Origin: Clavaria fumosa
Lineage: Eukaryota; Basidiomycota; Agaricomycetes; Agaricales; Clavariaceae
Assembly (NCBI GenBank): GCA_951802425.1
Contig: OX637801.1
Span: forward strand, 1,054,001-1,118,000
Length of the DNA: 64,000 nt
Direction: 5' to 3'
Position 1 is the first letter of the stretch, and each line of letters begins with the position of its first letter. Below the pieces are notes generated by a model that saw nothing but the letters and a program-made list of their open reading frames with translations, was not told the DNA's origin and did no database searches. Below are positions 22,773 through 36,247 of this stretch, in pieces. The position numbers were made by a program, and so were the translations under genes.

Positions 22773-23675
22773 ACGAAGTACCCAAATTCCGAGTGAGTTT
22801 CTGTGTCACCGACCACTTTGCATCATAATCTAAGTTTAATCTTGTCCCAGTGTCGCTTTCTTGATTCGACGATAGCACTTTATCTCGCTTTCACAATGCC
22901 TCCTTCAATGTCTTGTGACATCTGTTCTCGAGTGGAGCGCTCCCCGACATCGACGGATCGAACTTGTCTCGACGCTCTGCTCATTCTTCCCTTACCTCGT
23001 TCACGTATGGTCTCTATTGTCATTCCTCTTGCTCCGTTCGGTCTACTGTGGCCCTCGTCCAACTATTCTCTCACCAGCATCACGCCGTTTTCAACGCCAT
23101 CTCAGCCATAGACTGGCGGGTCTCATCCATGCGGGGCATTGTTTCCCACGTCATGTCAGACTTCGCTCGCGATATCCCGCAATCGAGAAAATTGCGTTGC
23201 GCAGTTAGACATCATTGCAAGATACCAACAAGTTCACTTGCACCACGAGACACTCATCTATGTATTCGTTTCATAGAGCATCGCACACGCTGTACCTTAG
23301 TTTTTCATCTCTGTTTGCCTGCTTCTATGAGAGACATAGTTTGCCCCTTAATCGCATGATCACAAAACACCAAGCGCTAACTACTCTGCAGATTTAGTCA
23401 CCTAGAGATAATGATGTTCACTTTGCATATGTAAAGGTCTGGTATATCTTCACATTCACATTGAAGTTATACAAGCGGGCTCTAAGAATTTAACTGGAGT
23501 AATACAGATTCCGAGGCTACTCTTCGTATAATTAAAAGGAGAGCAGGTGCGCATTCAGTTGCAAACGAGAACGTGCATGGTTTACGGAGCTAGCTGTAGG
23601 AAGGCTAATGAGGAATTAATGGCACAGACATAGGAAAGGCAAGTGTAAGGAGGCTCGGCAGACTATTCAAACTAT
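22773..23675. other. 3' region between DED1 and PRP4; no gene recognised
   Basis: There are short plus-strand ORFs (22896-23111 and 22964-23359). The first starts MPPSMSCDICSRVERSPTST, with a small Cys pair. They overlap in different frames and match nothing I know. A small spliced gene is possible, but untranslated sequence is as likely. Confidence 0.3.
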
Positions 23676-25943
<2,268 letters not shown>

Positions 25944-27115
25944 TTGAGTGAAATGGGAGAAGGAGTCGGGGACAGGGACACCTGTTGTGTGCGTGGCTAT
26001 GCACATCCATTTGTAAAATTGTAAACATGAGCAAATACAGGATCAAGTAAGATAGACCTTGTTCATATTCAACTACTGTGACAAGTATGTGACATGCATG
26101 TGATCATTTGACCTGCATGCACATGAAGTGCTCTTGTGGACTTGCCATGGTAGATAATTAAATGGAAAAAGTATATATGTGCATGTAGGAGTGTATGTGA
26201 TCAAGATTAGCCAAAGGATGGATAGTAGCAGGGTCAAAACTGTGATAACAGCAATATTTAGAAGCTTGAGTCACTTAGGCATAGCCAGAAATGGCCTGGG
26301 GCAGCCTTTGTAAATACCTATCTACTCCACCCTCAGGCTGAAAATAAAAAATTCACAACCCACAATTTGTTCCAATGACCCTTTTCTACTGGTCCTGGGT
26401 TGCACATTTGCAAGGGAGGGACTGTGTCTAAATTAGATGCAGGTTTCCAATGATTCATCACCCAAATGTGTGTAAGTGTGACATATTGGGTCATGTGATA
26501 GTAACTGTTTATGAAAGAGGCCTATCTTAGCATGGTCAAAAAGCAAACCAACAAGATAATTAAGCAAATTCAGTGTCAAATTATGGTTTCCTGATTTACT
26601 GTACCACACGGTAATGGCATACATTAGTTCAATGATTGATGCGTCTCCGGCTTGGCTTGCTAGAACAGCCATTCAACCTTCTGCTGATCCATAGGCTCTC
26701 TTCATTGTCTGTAATGGAAGTCACTCAGGTTTCTTACTTCAACGATAAAACCAATGTCCAGTTTTATTCTACAACTTCGAAGATTGCGACCATGGTGTGA
26801 AGTCAGTCGTTGCCGTTACTCTCAAAGTCAATATTTACATATTGAGCAGCTGAGAGTACTTCCAAAACACAGGCAGACGGAGAATGAATTAGACTGCAGT
26901 TATTGTTGCCGAGCTAGGTTGATCAGTGCCTCTCCTGTATTGAGCTGAGACTGGGGTATCAAGGTGCATTAAGGATATGGATGGAGATAAGACGAATACA
27001 GGAACTAACTTGGACAGCAACTGCATCCCCAATAATGCCCTTATGGTTATCTGACTCCCAAAGATCAATTGTACGGCTAATCCCCTTCAGTACGGTGGAG
27101 CAGCATGAGTAGACT
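25944..27115. other. Intergenic, including a CpG-poor probable repeat (about 26030-26700)
   Basis: The block 26030-26700 has very few CpGs and words such as gggagggactgtgtctaaatt that look like retroelement DNA, in contrast to the flanking genes. The only ORF of any length (26433-26672, minus) is unrecognised. From 26700 to 27115 I see only 3' flanking sequence of the next gene. Confidence 0.4.
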
Positions 27116-27726
27116 TTATGAAATACGACGCGGAAACAACACCTTTGTCAGTTCAGCGCGCTTCTCTGAATGCGCACCGGAATAAGGGTTATGGGAGAGT
27201 CTCGATAATGAGAAACCTAGGCTTTCCCTTGGTACGATATCGAGGAGAAAATCGAACTGGTCAGACTTGCTGAGCGCTTCCGTGATATCAGACCTTGAAA
27301 GAGTGCGACGTTTGTTCGAATCCGCAACAATATATGCGCGAGCAGTGATTTCCGATATGAAAACTGTGTGGCGAGGCGAGGTTCTGGGATTGCAACGCGT
27401 TGAAAAAAAGGCAAGATCGTACTCTCACAAGCTTTACAGAACAAGAGAGGGGCTGGGAGGTATCAGCATTCGTCCATCAGGAAACTTGGCGTTCAGCCTC
27501 GCACCGTCTGCCGAAATCATCTACGACAACCTTGTAAGGCATTTGTATCTCCAAAAGACCGCACGAAACTCACCTTAACTTCAGGATCGCTCTTCATGAC
27601 TTTTTTGAGGCGCGCAAGGGGCAGCGAGGATTGTCTATGGGCACCTTCGGCCATTTCTCTCTGGTGCTGCCAGAACGAGCGCAAGAATTCATTGAGAGGC
27701 TCGCCAGACGGTACATAGGATTCCAT
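27116..27726 (-). CDS. HAP5: CCAAT-binding factor subunit NF-YC / HAP5 (histone fold)
   Basis: This is the histone-fold subunit that pairs with NF-YB (HAP3) and then NF-YA (HAP2) to bind CCAAT boxes. Start [20 protein letters not shown] at 27726, then [20 protein letters not shown] and KSDPEVK. Splicing gives [15 protein letters not shown], then [39 protein letters not shown] and LLDIVPRES, which is the complete NF-YC histone fold. Introns are small; the first begins gtgagt after EVK, a later one begins gtacga after CE. The last frame continues about 32 residues to a stop at 27116, shorter than the C-terminal tails of many fungal HAP5 proteins, so the 3' end may have a further exon. It is divergent from the GATA factor (438-bp gap). 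Confidence 0.93.
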
Positions 27727-28164
27727 GATTCGGCAGGTGAAGCCAGCACCATAACTCATCACGCGTCTGCCCTGAAACCCCTGCTCCGCGAGCATTACTG
27801 TGCCGCTGCCGCTTCAACTTTCCTCCATAGTCAATTAGTTGTTGCTTGCCAACAGTCCCATTTTCGCCAGTAAGTTGTCGGATAGCGTCTTTTTAACCCC
27901 CCCTTTGGACTTTTGTCAGTCTGAGCCCTCTAATTCACATTCGACGTGAGCTGTCATGCAAGTTAAGACGCTTATTGCTGTCTTTCGTGTGCAGGGTTGC
28001 GGAATGTGGGCGGGCGTTCGCTGAGCTCTTACATCTCGTCTTTCGTGAACCTGGTAACCCGATATCAAAACGCTCATACTTCTTGGTGTACTGCTTATCA
28101 GGCAACCCGGTTCGGTACCACATTTGACCAAAGCACACCTCGCCAGTCGCTGACATCTACGCTC
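27727..28164. promoter_or_regulatory. NF-YC - GATA factor divergent promoter region
   Basis: This 438-bp gap lies between two divergent transcription-factor genes. It includes a C-run (aaccccccctttgg near 27895). No specific sites can be proven by eye. Confidence 0.45.
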
Positions 28165-29586
28165 ATGTCGTCTGAGGGTCGTTATTTATACCACCACCCA
28201 CCACCCGGAATACCCACCACGTCCTACGACTACACGTCCTACTCTTACAACGACTCTTCGCAAATTACCCAGTCACAACCACCACAAATGAGGACGATGC
28301 GCCACAACTCCTCTCAATCACGCTCGCCTCATCCTCCTCCTCCATTTCCAGCATCACAAGCCTCGTATCAAGCAAATTACGCTCCATCAGCAGCGGCAGC
28401 AGTCGCAGCAGCATCGTACGCTATCACCCCACAGACCCAGCCATGGACGGCCGAAGGTTGGTCCAGCTACCCACCACCATCTTTCCCGTCCCAATCCCTT
28501 CCCGAGGTCGCTTTCAACTCTGGTCCCGGGCGACCAGAGCAGGCCCCTGCCCAGCCTCCCTCCGATTCTCGGCTTTTCGCGCCTGCACATGCGCACGCGT
28601 CGCCGGACGCCCGTCGTAATGAGCGCCACCTAGACCCCGTGGGTCTGCCCTCGAAAGAAAGACGGCGAGAAAAAGACGTGCCCCCGACAATGTCTTTTCC
28701 GGCCGCATCTGGCGTGGATTTCTTGAAGGTCAGTTTGTTATGACTTCACTGAGTGCCATGCCACAGTGCGGCGTCATGCAAATATGCACGCTAACGAAAC
28801 GTATTCTGTTCGAAAAGCTGTTGGAGACCTACCGCATTATCATGGATGGTGGGCATAATCTCACTGCGGAAGGCCAAAACCGCACGCCCAACACGACATT
28901 GGAAATGGTGCAGCGAATGTTACACTCTGCGGACTACGGCGCCCAGGTGCTCGACTCCGCAATTGCTCAACCTATCCCGCCCGTCATTTCAGTCCCGACG
29001 GAACCACGGTCGCAGAGCCAGCGCGAAGCCGATGAACCGAAGAACGAAAATGTGGATGGTGCGGCGGCCCCAAAGCCACAGGTGAGCTCCCGCACCTTGC
29101 CATGCGTCGTTTTGACGGGCTCATTCCCCTCGCACAAGAAATCGAACGAAGTCACCCAAGAGGGACAGATATGTCTGGGGTGTAACGCTACTTCTACTCC
29201 CGAATGGCGCCGCGGACCAATGGGTGAGCCTTGCAAATCGATCATCATTACTAGACTCAAACCCAATATATCTAGGTCCCCGGACGCTCTGCAATGCCTG
29301 TGGACTAGTATACGCAAAACTTGTGCGTTTTTTTGTTTGTTTGAAATTTATTACTAGCGGAGAGACGAAGTGCTGAATCGTGTGACGCGGCTTATTCATG
29401 TTTCATCAGATCAAAAAGCGCGTGAGGGAGGGAGGACGCGCGTCTGGCAAGTTGCGTCGCGGGACTGGCACAGAGCCACAAGCCGGAGACGATTCCGGGC
29501 AGGCATCCAGCGGCGATGGCCCAACCGACGAGGAGATGTCTGACGGCTCCCATGAACGTGCGAGGGAGTTCGAGGAGCACGACTGA
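28165..29586 (+). CDS. GATA-type zinc-finger transcription factor
   Basis: The start MSSEGRYLYHHPPPGIPTTS opens a long Pro/Ser/Ala/Gln-rich region (about residues 1-190). The next exon gives LLETYRIIMDGGHNL and TLEMVQRMLHSADYGAQVLD, likely helical. The DNA-binding finger is encoded by two exons: QICLGCNATSTPEWRRGPMG, then PRTLCNACGLVYAKL, followed by IKKRVREGGRASGKLRRG, a basic tail. The pattern is C-x2-C-x18-C-x2-C, the long-loop GATA type found in fungal WC-2 and NsdD-like factors and in plants. No PAS domain is visible, which argues against WC-2, and the sequence after the finger (VYAKLIKKR) is closer to the NsdD-like group. That placement is inference. Four exons at least; the first intron probably runs 28729-28819 (gtcagt, branch-like gctaac, aaaag). 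The C-terminus is acidic (DEEMSDGSHERAREFEEHD). Confidence 0.9.
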
Positions 29587-29911
29587 CAGCTTCGATTCAA
29601 ACCATCTAATTCCCTACAACAGTTAGCTGCTGTCTCCGCAATAATCTCTTCTTTTCTCTTTTTTTTCCTTCTGCTTTGTACTATAATTTGTAACTTGCGG
29701 AATTTGCTGTCTCGCTGCATGTGTTACCATCTTGGAGGGAAATAATTATAATAAAATAAAATACATACATTACAAGGATATCATTCCACGCAGTGCAACA
29801 AAAATACACAGGCTATTCTAGAATCTTTTTCTTCTTTTTAACAAGGTACACCTCGACACCAGGTTAGTGGTGGCACCTGGTGATGCACATAACGACGAAA
29901 GGCAGATCCAG
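29587..29911. other. Convergent 3' ends of the GATA factor and SPT20
   Basis: T-rich after the GATA stop (cttctttt... near 29645) and A/T-rich (aataattataataaaataaaat near 29740), suiting 3' untranslated regions and polyadenylation signals. No ORF of note. Confidence 0.5.
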
Positions 29912-30084
29912 CTATCTCGGCAGACCCTGCGGCGCCGTCTTCCCCATCCGGAGCGGCGACTGCTGATGCGAGGCGCTCATCGTCGCGGTCGGTGGCGGCG
30001 GCGGCGGCGGCTGCATGGCAGCAGGCCCATGCTGGTTGTTGCCAACCACGCCAGCCGCAGACTGTGGTGGCTGCCGTTGCTGCT

Positions 30085-30131
<47 letters not shown>

Positions 30132-30854
30132 GGAACATGGCCACCAAGCGCTATCTGCCAGCCTGGCATCGCGCCCGCCGCCCCAATCGGGTAGCCCATC
30201 TGGAACGGGTACAGGTGCGAATACCGCGCCATCATGGCCGCCGCCTGCGCCGCCGACACCGTCGTCGCCGTCGTCGTCGTCGGCTGCTGCTGCTGGGACG
30301 GCGCTTGTCCTTGTCCTTGCGCCTGCGCCTGCTGCTGTTGCTGCTGCGCCATATGCGGATGTACATGCGACAGGGAGTGGGCATGCTGTCCCTGCGCCGG
30401 CCGGCCGGGAGAAGCGGGCTGCTGCGGGTTCTGCAGCTGGAGCTGCAGCTGCTGGTGCGGGTGCGGGTGCTGGGCGGGCGGGGAAAGGGACACAGACACG
30501 GGCGGCGTGTGACCGCTGGCGGACGTACTGCGGAGGATCTGGGGCACGGCCGCCGCCGAAGACGGTCTCTGCTGCTGCTGTTGGTGATGCTGTTGCAACA
30601 GCAAGTGCTGCTGCTGCTGCTGCTGCTGCTGTTGCTGCTGTTGCTGCTGCTGCTGTTGTTGGGCAAGATGCGGCGGCGGCGGCGCGAGCGCACTGTGGAC
30701 CATGCGCAGATGGGTGCCATACTGGCCGCCCTGGGGGGACATAGCATAGCCCAGGTGCGGCTGCCCATGCATGATCATCGGCGCGTTGACGTGCGCGGGC
30801 ATGGGCTCGCGCGGGTGGAGCGACAGCGTCGACACCATCGGGCTCCCGCGCTGT

Positions 30855-30886
<32 letters not shown>

Positions 30887-32914
30887 TTGTTGTTGTTGTT
30901 GTTGCTGGTGCTGTTGGTACTGCTGCTGGTGCTGTAGTTGCTGTTGGAGGTGCTGCTGCTGTTGTTGCTGCTGCTGCTGCTGTTGGAGGAGCTGCTGTTG
31001 CTGCTGCTGTTGCTGCGAGGTGAGGTGTTTACTGATGACGAGGGGGCTCCGTCCGGGCGCCATCTGCGGTGTGTTGCGCCCGCTGGGCATCGTCACAGGA
31101 ACCATCGCCGGCTGCTGCTGCTGTTGCTGCTGCTGGAGGTGCTGCTGAAGCTGCTGATGCAGATGCTGCGGGTAGTAATGCATCGGCATCGGGACGGCGC
31201 CATGCGGCTTCTGCTGCGACGCCACCCCCACCCCCACCCCCGCCGTGCCCTGCGACGGCCCCACGCCCGCTCCCGCTCCCGCTCCCGTTCCTGCTCCAGC
31301 CTGGGCAGCGCCAGCGCCCACAGCCACCGACCCAATCGGAGGCTTGTTATGCTGCTGCGCCTGTGCTGCCGCCTGCTGCTGCTGGCCCCGCGACACCACA
31401 GCAGCCGCAGCCGACGCGGACGCGGGCGAGACGTTGACGGCGCCCGAGTAGTGCGCGAGCGCGGCGGGGCTCTGGAAGGCCGGCAGCGGCGCTTGCGGCT
31501 TCGAGGAGGCCGGTGCCGGCGCGGGCGCGGGCGGGGCGGCGAGGGGGGACGAGGTGCTCGGGGGGGCGCTGGCGGCGGAAGACGGTGGTGCGTTCGCCGC
31601 GCCGGCTGCCGCGGCAGGCGACCCTGCGAGCGGCTGCTGTCCGACGGGGGACGAGCGCGCGAACTGGGCTGCTGCAGCTGCAGCGGGGGAGGCGACTCGC
31701 TTGGCTACGGCGTCGCTCCCGCCACCAGCAGCCGTACTAGTAGCAACAGCAGCACCGCCAGGGGCGTTGCCGGCGCCCCCGCCTGCGGCGGCCGCGACGA
31801 CGTACGGGTGGTGCAGATGCGCGGCATGCAGCGGGTGGTGAAGAGCCTGCTGGGCCGCACCAACAGCGCCGGGGTGTTGTTGCTGGTGCTGTTGTTGCTG
31901 GTGCTGCTGCTGGTGCTGCTGCTGGTGCTGGAACTGTTGCAGCTGCTGTATCTGCTGCAGCTGCTGCTGGTGCTGCTGATGCTGCTGGTGCAGCTGCTGG
32001 TGCGGGTGCTGCGGGTGCACCTGGAACTGGAGCGTGCTGCCGCCCGGGTGGTTCGGGTGGTGGTGTGGGTGGTGTTGGTGCTGGTGATGGTGGTGGAAGG
32101 CAATGGGCGGCGGCGGGACGCCCGAGGACGACGGCAGACGCACGCGCGCGCCCGTGCTCGTGCCCGTGCCCGTGTTCGCGCCAGCGGCGGTGTTCGCATT
32201 GGCGATGATCGGGGTGCCGCTGCTGCTGCTGTTGCTGCTGCTGCTTTTGGGAGGAGGGGCTGCTGCTGCTATGGCGTGCTGCTGCTGCTTCTTTGGGTCG
32301 TCGACGTGTGCGGGGGGCGGAGGGGGTGCGCCGCCGCTGCTGGTGCCTGGCCTAGAAGCGGAAGCGGAAGCTGCTGCTGCCGCGGCACTGGTGGCGGCGA
32401 CTGGGCTGGACGTAGTGCGCCGCTGTGCCGACTGTGGCCGCATATGAGGCGGGACTGGCGTTGCTGCGGCAGATTGCGGCCGCAGATGGGGCGGGACTGG
32501 CGTTGCTGCGGCAGATTGCGGCCGCAAATGGGGCGGGACTGGCGTGGCTGCGGCTGATTGCGGCCGCAAATGGGGCGGGACTGGCGTCGCCACCGCTGCT
32601 GCTGCTGATGCGGTGCCTGGCAGTAATTGTGGTGGTGGTGGTGGCGGTGGTGGAAGTACGGACGCAGAGGCTGCTGCTATTGGTTGTAGCAGTGGTGGTG
32701 GTGGTGCTTGTTGTTGTGGTGGATGTGAGACGGCGCCGGCGGCAGCGGCGGACGTCGACTGTGCGGATGGGGGCTGCTGCTGCTGCTGGTGCGGCGGAGG
32801 CTGCTGCTGCTGTTGCTGCTGTTGTTGCTGCGGTGGTGCTGGTTGTTGTAGTTGCGAAGGTGTGGGTGCTGACAGTGCCGACACCGCTGCCGGCGACGCC
32901 GCCGCCGAGTGTTG

Positions 32915-32950
<36 letters not shown>

Positions 32951-34215
32951 TGGGGTAGACGCCGCAGCCTGCGGCGGACGCACAGACGCCTGCTGCACCT
33001 GCAGCATCCTCGTCTTTACCCTTTCGATGGCGTCGAGGATGGGGTACCTGCAAGAAACAACAGGGAACAATCACTACGTCAGCCGGAAAAGAAAAAAAGA
33101 AAAAAAAGAGAGAGGTACACACCCGGCAGGGGCGCCCCGCGCCGCACGGCCCGCGCGCGGGTCCCACATATGCATGATCTTCAGCCGGCGCGCGCGGTCC
33201 GACTCGTCGAGCTCCGCATCGAGGGCGGCCGCGCCGGCCTTGCGCTTTTTGAAGAGGAGGGGCGCGAACGGCGAGACCGCAGCAGCGGCGGCGGCGGCGG
33301 CGGCGGCAGCTACGGCGGCGGCGGTGGCGGCAGCTGCTGCGGTGGCGGGGCCCGGGGCGGACGCGGCGGGGCCGGAGCCCGCGACGCCGCTGGAGGACGT
33401 GGAGGCGCGCAGGGGGAGCCCGGTGCTGAGCCGCTGGACGCTGTTGGCGAGGCGGGTGAGGTGGGGGTTGGGGTCGAGGCAGAGCGGGCCGGAAGTGGCG
33501 ATCTGGAAGAGGCCATCGATCAGATTTTTATTTTATTCCTTATCCTAGAAGAACGGAAGATGTGTATGTGGGGGGGGGAAGCGACACGCACGAGGATGCG
33601 CGCCTCGAGCTCGAGGGCGTGTGCGTCGGTGAGGGTGTGCGCGGCGGCCTGGTCGAGGAGACAGAGGTCGGCCCAGAGGGAGGGGGCGTCCGGGTGGAGG
33701 ACGACGCGCGTGCGGTGGGGGTGCGCGGGCGCGGGGTCCTTGGGGCGCGCGGGGCGGTAGTCGAGCAGCTCGACGAGGAGGCAGCCTGGGGCCGGCGATG
33801 AGGGTGCGGTTCGGGCATATGGGGGAGCCCAGGTGTGTGGACGTACCATCGTAGAAGGGGACTTTCGCCTGCTGGAAGAGGTCGAGGTAGTCCACCGGGA
33901 TTCGGGACGCGCGTATGTCATCAAGAAGGGACTAAGGCCGACGGAGCCGGGGCGGGGGTGGGGGGTGGGGGTGGTCAGTCCGCAATTACAAACTACCCAA
34001 ACGAACGTTCCCGTTTCCGAGAGAGCGTCGACGGAACTCACGGCGATGGGCTGGTTGTAGTGCAGCTTGGCGCTGCTGTTGAGGAGCCAGTGGTCTGGGT
34101 GGAGATGGACGGTGAAGGAGGGGGGACAGTCTACGGTGTCGTCGAGGAGCTGTTCTGCGGAGCGAGTGCGATGGTATATTGCCATCGCGTCAATTGTGGC
34201 TGGCGAGCGGGTCAA
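29912..34215 (-). CDS. SPT20: SAGA complex subunit SPT20 with a long glutamine-rich tail
   Basis: SPT20 is a structural subunit of the SAGA histone acetyltransferase complex. The conserved N-terminal domain is split over several exons: AEQLLDDTVDCPPSFTVHLH, PDHWLLNSSAKLHYNQPIA, VDYLDLFQQAKVPFYDG, CLLVELLDYRPARP, RVVLHPDAPSLWADLCLLDQ, LTDAHALELEARIL, ATSGPLCLDPNPHLTRLANS and a basic segment ending RARRLKIMHMWDPRAG. The last exon (stop at 29912) adds about 1,000 residues dominated by poly-Gln, poly-Ala, poly-Pro and His runs, including a 14-residue tandem repeat. Start: ORF begins at 34215 (MTRSPATIDAM); the ATG at 34185 (MAIYHRTRSAE) is an equally good alternative. The Gln tail is encoded by mixed CAG/CAA codons, so long shadow ORFs occur on the other strand. 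A partial degenerate copy lies upstream at 36890-37560. Confidence 0.92.
32428..32595 (-). repeat. 42-bp tandem repeat inside SPT20
   Basis: Four consecutive copies encode the 14-residue unit ATPVPPHLRPQSAA, with the last copy reading HMRPQSA. The DNA units are almost identical (gcgggactggcgttgctgcg...), implying recent duplication. The region is in frame and lengthens the low-complexity tail. Confidence 0.85.
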
Positions 34216-34744
34216 GTGTGTGTCTGTGTGCTAAACGGGTGAATCAGGTGACCAGAAAAAGGAGGGGTGGGTTTTGATTATGTCAAAACTTGTGAGCGTT
34301 GTGAGCATCTGAGCATCATGGGGGGCGAGCTTGGAGCTTAGCTTTCTTACTGTAACAGACCTTGGTTTTTCATTTCTACATCTACATACTGAGACCAGAA
34401 TATCTCTATGACCTCTGACTGGGACCAAACTTTTTATTTTTTATCTTGGACCATTTGTATTGAATTGTTCAATACAAATGTATCTTTGCTCATGGTTTGC
34501 AATACTGCGATCCGAAATTTTGAAGTGCAGCTGAATTATATGTATGCTCACGGTTGAACTCATGAGTGTGGAAGGGATAGTGGCGGGACTCGACGAAACA
34601 GCAAGCTTTTGGGAGACAACGCATGTTGAACACACATTTTTGATTTGCCAGTTTAGCAGCAAGGCAACACACGTGGCGCAGCGACTGGACAGCTGAGTGT
34701 GCGTTGTGTGAGTTTAAAAGTTGGCTCTGGGGCGGTGTCTGGAA
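34216..34744. other. SPT20 upstream region
   Basis: No ORF of note. The part 34255-34310 (ttttgattatgtcaaaacttgtgagcg and following) is repeated in altered form at 37515-37560, showing that SPT20 flanking DNA was included in the duplication. Confidence 0.5.
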
Positions 34745-34806
34745 CCGGCTTATGCCAAATTCGACATAAGCCTGATTAGGCTTATGTCGAATTTGGCATA
34801 AGCCGG
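34745..34806. repeat. Perfect 62-bp palindrome
   Basis: Arms of 29 bp at 34745-34773 and 34778-34806 are exact reverse complements, separated by gatt. Each arm is itself partly palindromic (ggcttatg ... cataagcc). It can form a long hairpin or cruciform. A T-rich stretch and the C-rich satellite follow directly. Confidence 0.95.
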
Positions 34807-34849
34807 ATTTGGCTTTTTTCTTTTTCTTTTTCTCTTGCCACATCGTCGC

Positions 34850-35530
34850 TGCCTCTCATCGTCGCTGCCTCTCGTCGTCGCCACCTCTCGGTCTCGCTGC
34901 CTCTCCACTGCCCCACTGCCCCACTGCCCCGCTGCCCCGCCCCGCCACCCTCCTGCCACACCACCCCACCACCTTGTCGCCCCATTACCCCGCCACCCCG
35001 CCGCCCTGCTGGCCCGCCGCCCCGCCGCCCTGCTGGCCCGCTGGCCCGCCGCCCCGCTTCCCTGCCGCCCACTCCCTCGCTGCCCCACTTCCCCACCGCA
35101 CCCGCCACCCTGCTGACTCGCCGCCCCGCTCACCCGCCGCCCTGCTGGCCTGCCACCCCACTGGCCCGCCGCCCCGCCGCCCTGCTGCCCCGCCGCCCCG
35201 CTTCCCTGCCGCCCACTGCCTCGCTGCCCCACTTCCCCACTACACCCGCCACCCTGCTGCCCAGCTGCCCCGCCACCCTGCTGCCCAGCTGCCCCGCCAC
35301 CCTGCTGCCCTGCTGGCCCGCTGGCCCACTTCCCTGCCGCCCACTGCCCCACCCTGCTGCCCCGCTGCCCCGCCGCCCCACTGCCGCCCCGCCACCCTGC
35401 CGCCCTGCCGCCCCGCTGGCCCGCTGGCCCGCTTCCCTGCCACCCACTGCATCGCTGCCCCACCCTGCTGCCCCGCCGCCCCGCCACCCCGCCACCCTGC
35501 CGCCCTGCTGCCCCGCTGGCCCCCTCTGCC
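34850..35530. repeat. C-rich satellite (ccgccctgctggcc-type units)
   Basis: A dense array of short units (gccgccctgct, ggcccgctggcccgc, gccccgccgcc) forms longer repeats marked by ttccctgccgcccact, or a one-base variant, near 35057, 35208, 35329 and 35430. One strand is almost free of A and rich in C, so the other can form G-rich structures. The open frames seen here on both strands (over 300 residues) arise from the repeat and are not supported as genes. A pyrimidine-rich tail continues to about 35900. Confidence 0.9.
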
Positions 35531-35900
35531 TGCTTCCTTTGCACCTCCCCCTCCCTTGCCTCTGCCTCCTGCCTCCTCTGCCTGCCCCCTGCCTGCCTTC
35601 TCTGCCCACCTCTGCACATCCCTCCCCCCTCTCTGCCTCTCACTTCCCCACTTCCTCTACCTGTCTCCTCTGCCCACCTTTTCTGCCTGCCCCTTCTGCC
35701 TGCCCCTTCTGCCTGCCTCCTCTGCAATCCCCTGTTGCCCACCTCTGCATCCTCCTCACCTCATCCTGCCCTACCTCTGCTTGCCACTGCCTTCCTTCCC
35801 TGCCTGCACCCTCTCCCCATCTCCCTACTTCCCTGTCTCCCCACCTCTCTCCCCTCTCCCTCTGCCTCTCCACTGTGCCTCTTGCCTCTTTTCCCTGTAG
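35531..35900. repeat. Pyrimidine-rich tract (ctgcctcc/ctctgcc units)
   Basis: Almost only C and T with scattered G, in irregular units such as ctgcctgccccttctgcc. It continues the asymmetry of the satellite but without its higher-order repeat. It ends sharply at about 35900, where A/T-rich, CpG-poor DNA begins. Confidence 0.75.
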
Positions 35901-36247
35901 TAATAATAGCAATACTCTTGTGTAGTCTACAGCTTGATGCACAATAATAATTTTTCTCCCCTTATGTGATGAAAAATCTGAGTGTAATTTAGATAATTAT
36001 GATATAATTTTCTCATCATATGCAATGACTGAGCATAACAGAAAACCTAAATAAATTCTCCATTAAAAGCAGTAATTTGGTGATAACCTGCATATTATGA
36101 GATAATTTATGCTGGCCTTAAAAAACTTAGTGCTAATTACTTAGCTATTATTGGGGACTGATGTTATTATTTTGTGATTATTGGCTGTTTCATAATAATG
36201 GTTAATTATACATAATTACCATTTTAGGTATTTCCTGATGTTGCAGT
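35901..36247. other. A/T-rich, CpG-poor interval
   Basis: There is no ORF and almost no CpG. It looks like repeat or intron sequence upstream of the cysteine-rich exon that follows (gttgcag acceptor at 36247). Confidence 0.35.

Noticed and set aside
29867..32557. Long plus-strand ORFs (356, 539 and more residues) over SPT20
   Set aside because: They are antisense to the Gln-rich exon; CAG/CAA repeats give Leu/Cys/Ala runs in all frames. No domain is present.
34750..35900. ORFs of 330 (minus) and 363 (plus) residues in the satellite
   Set aside because: Both consist only of repeat translations (Gly/Arg/Gln or Pro/Ala/Cys), and both strands are open, as expected for a tandem repeat without stops.
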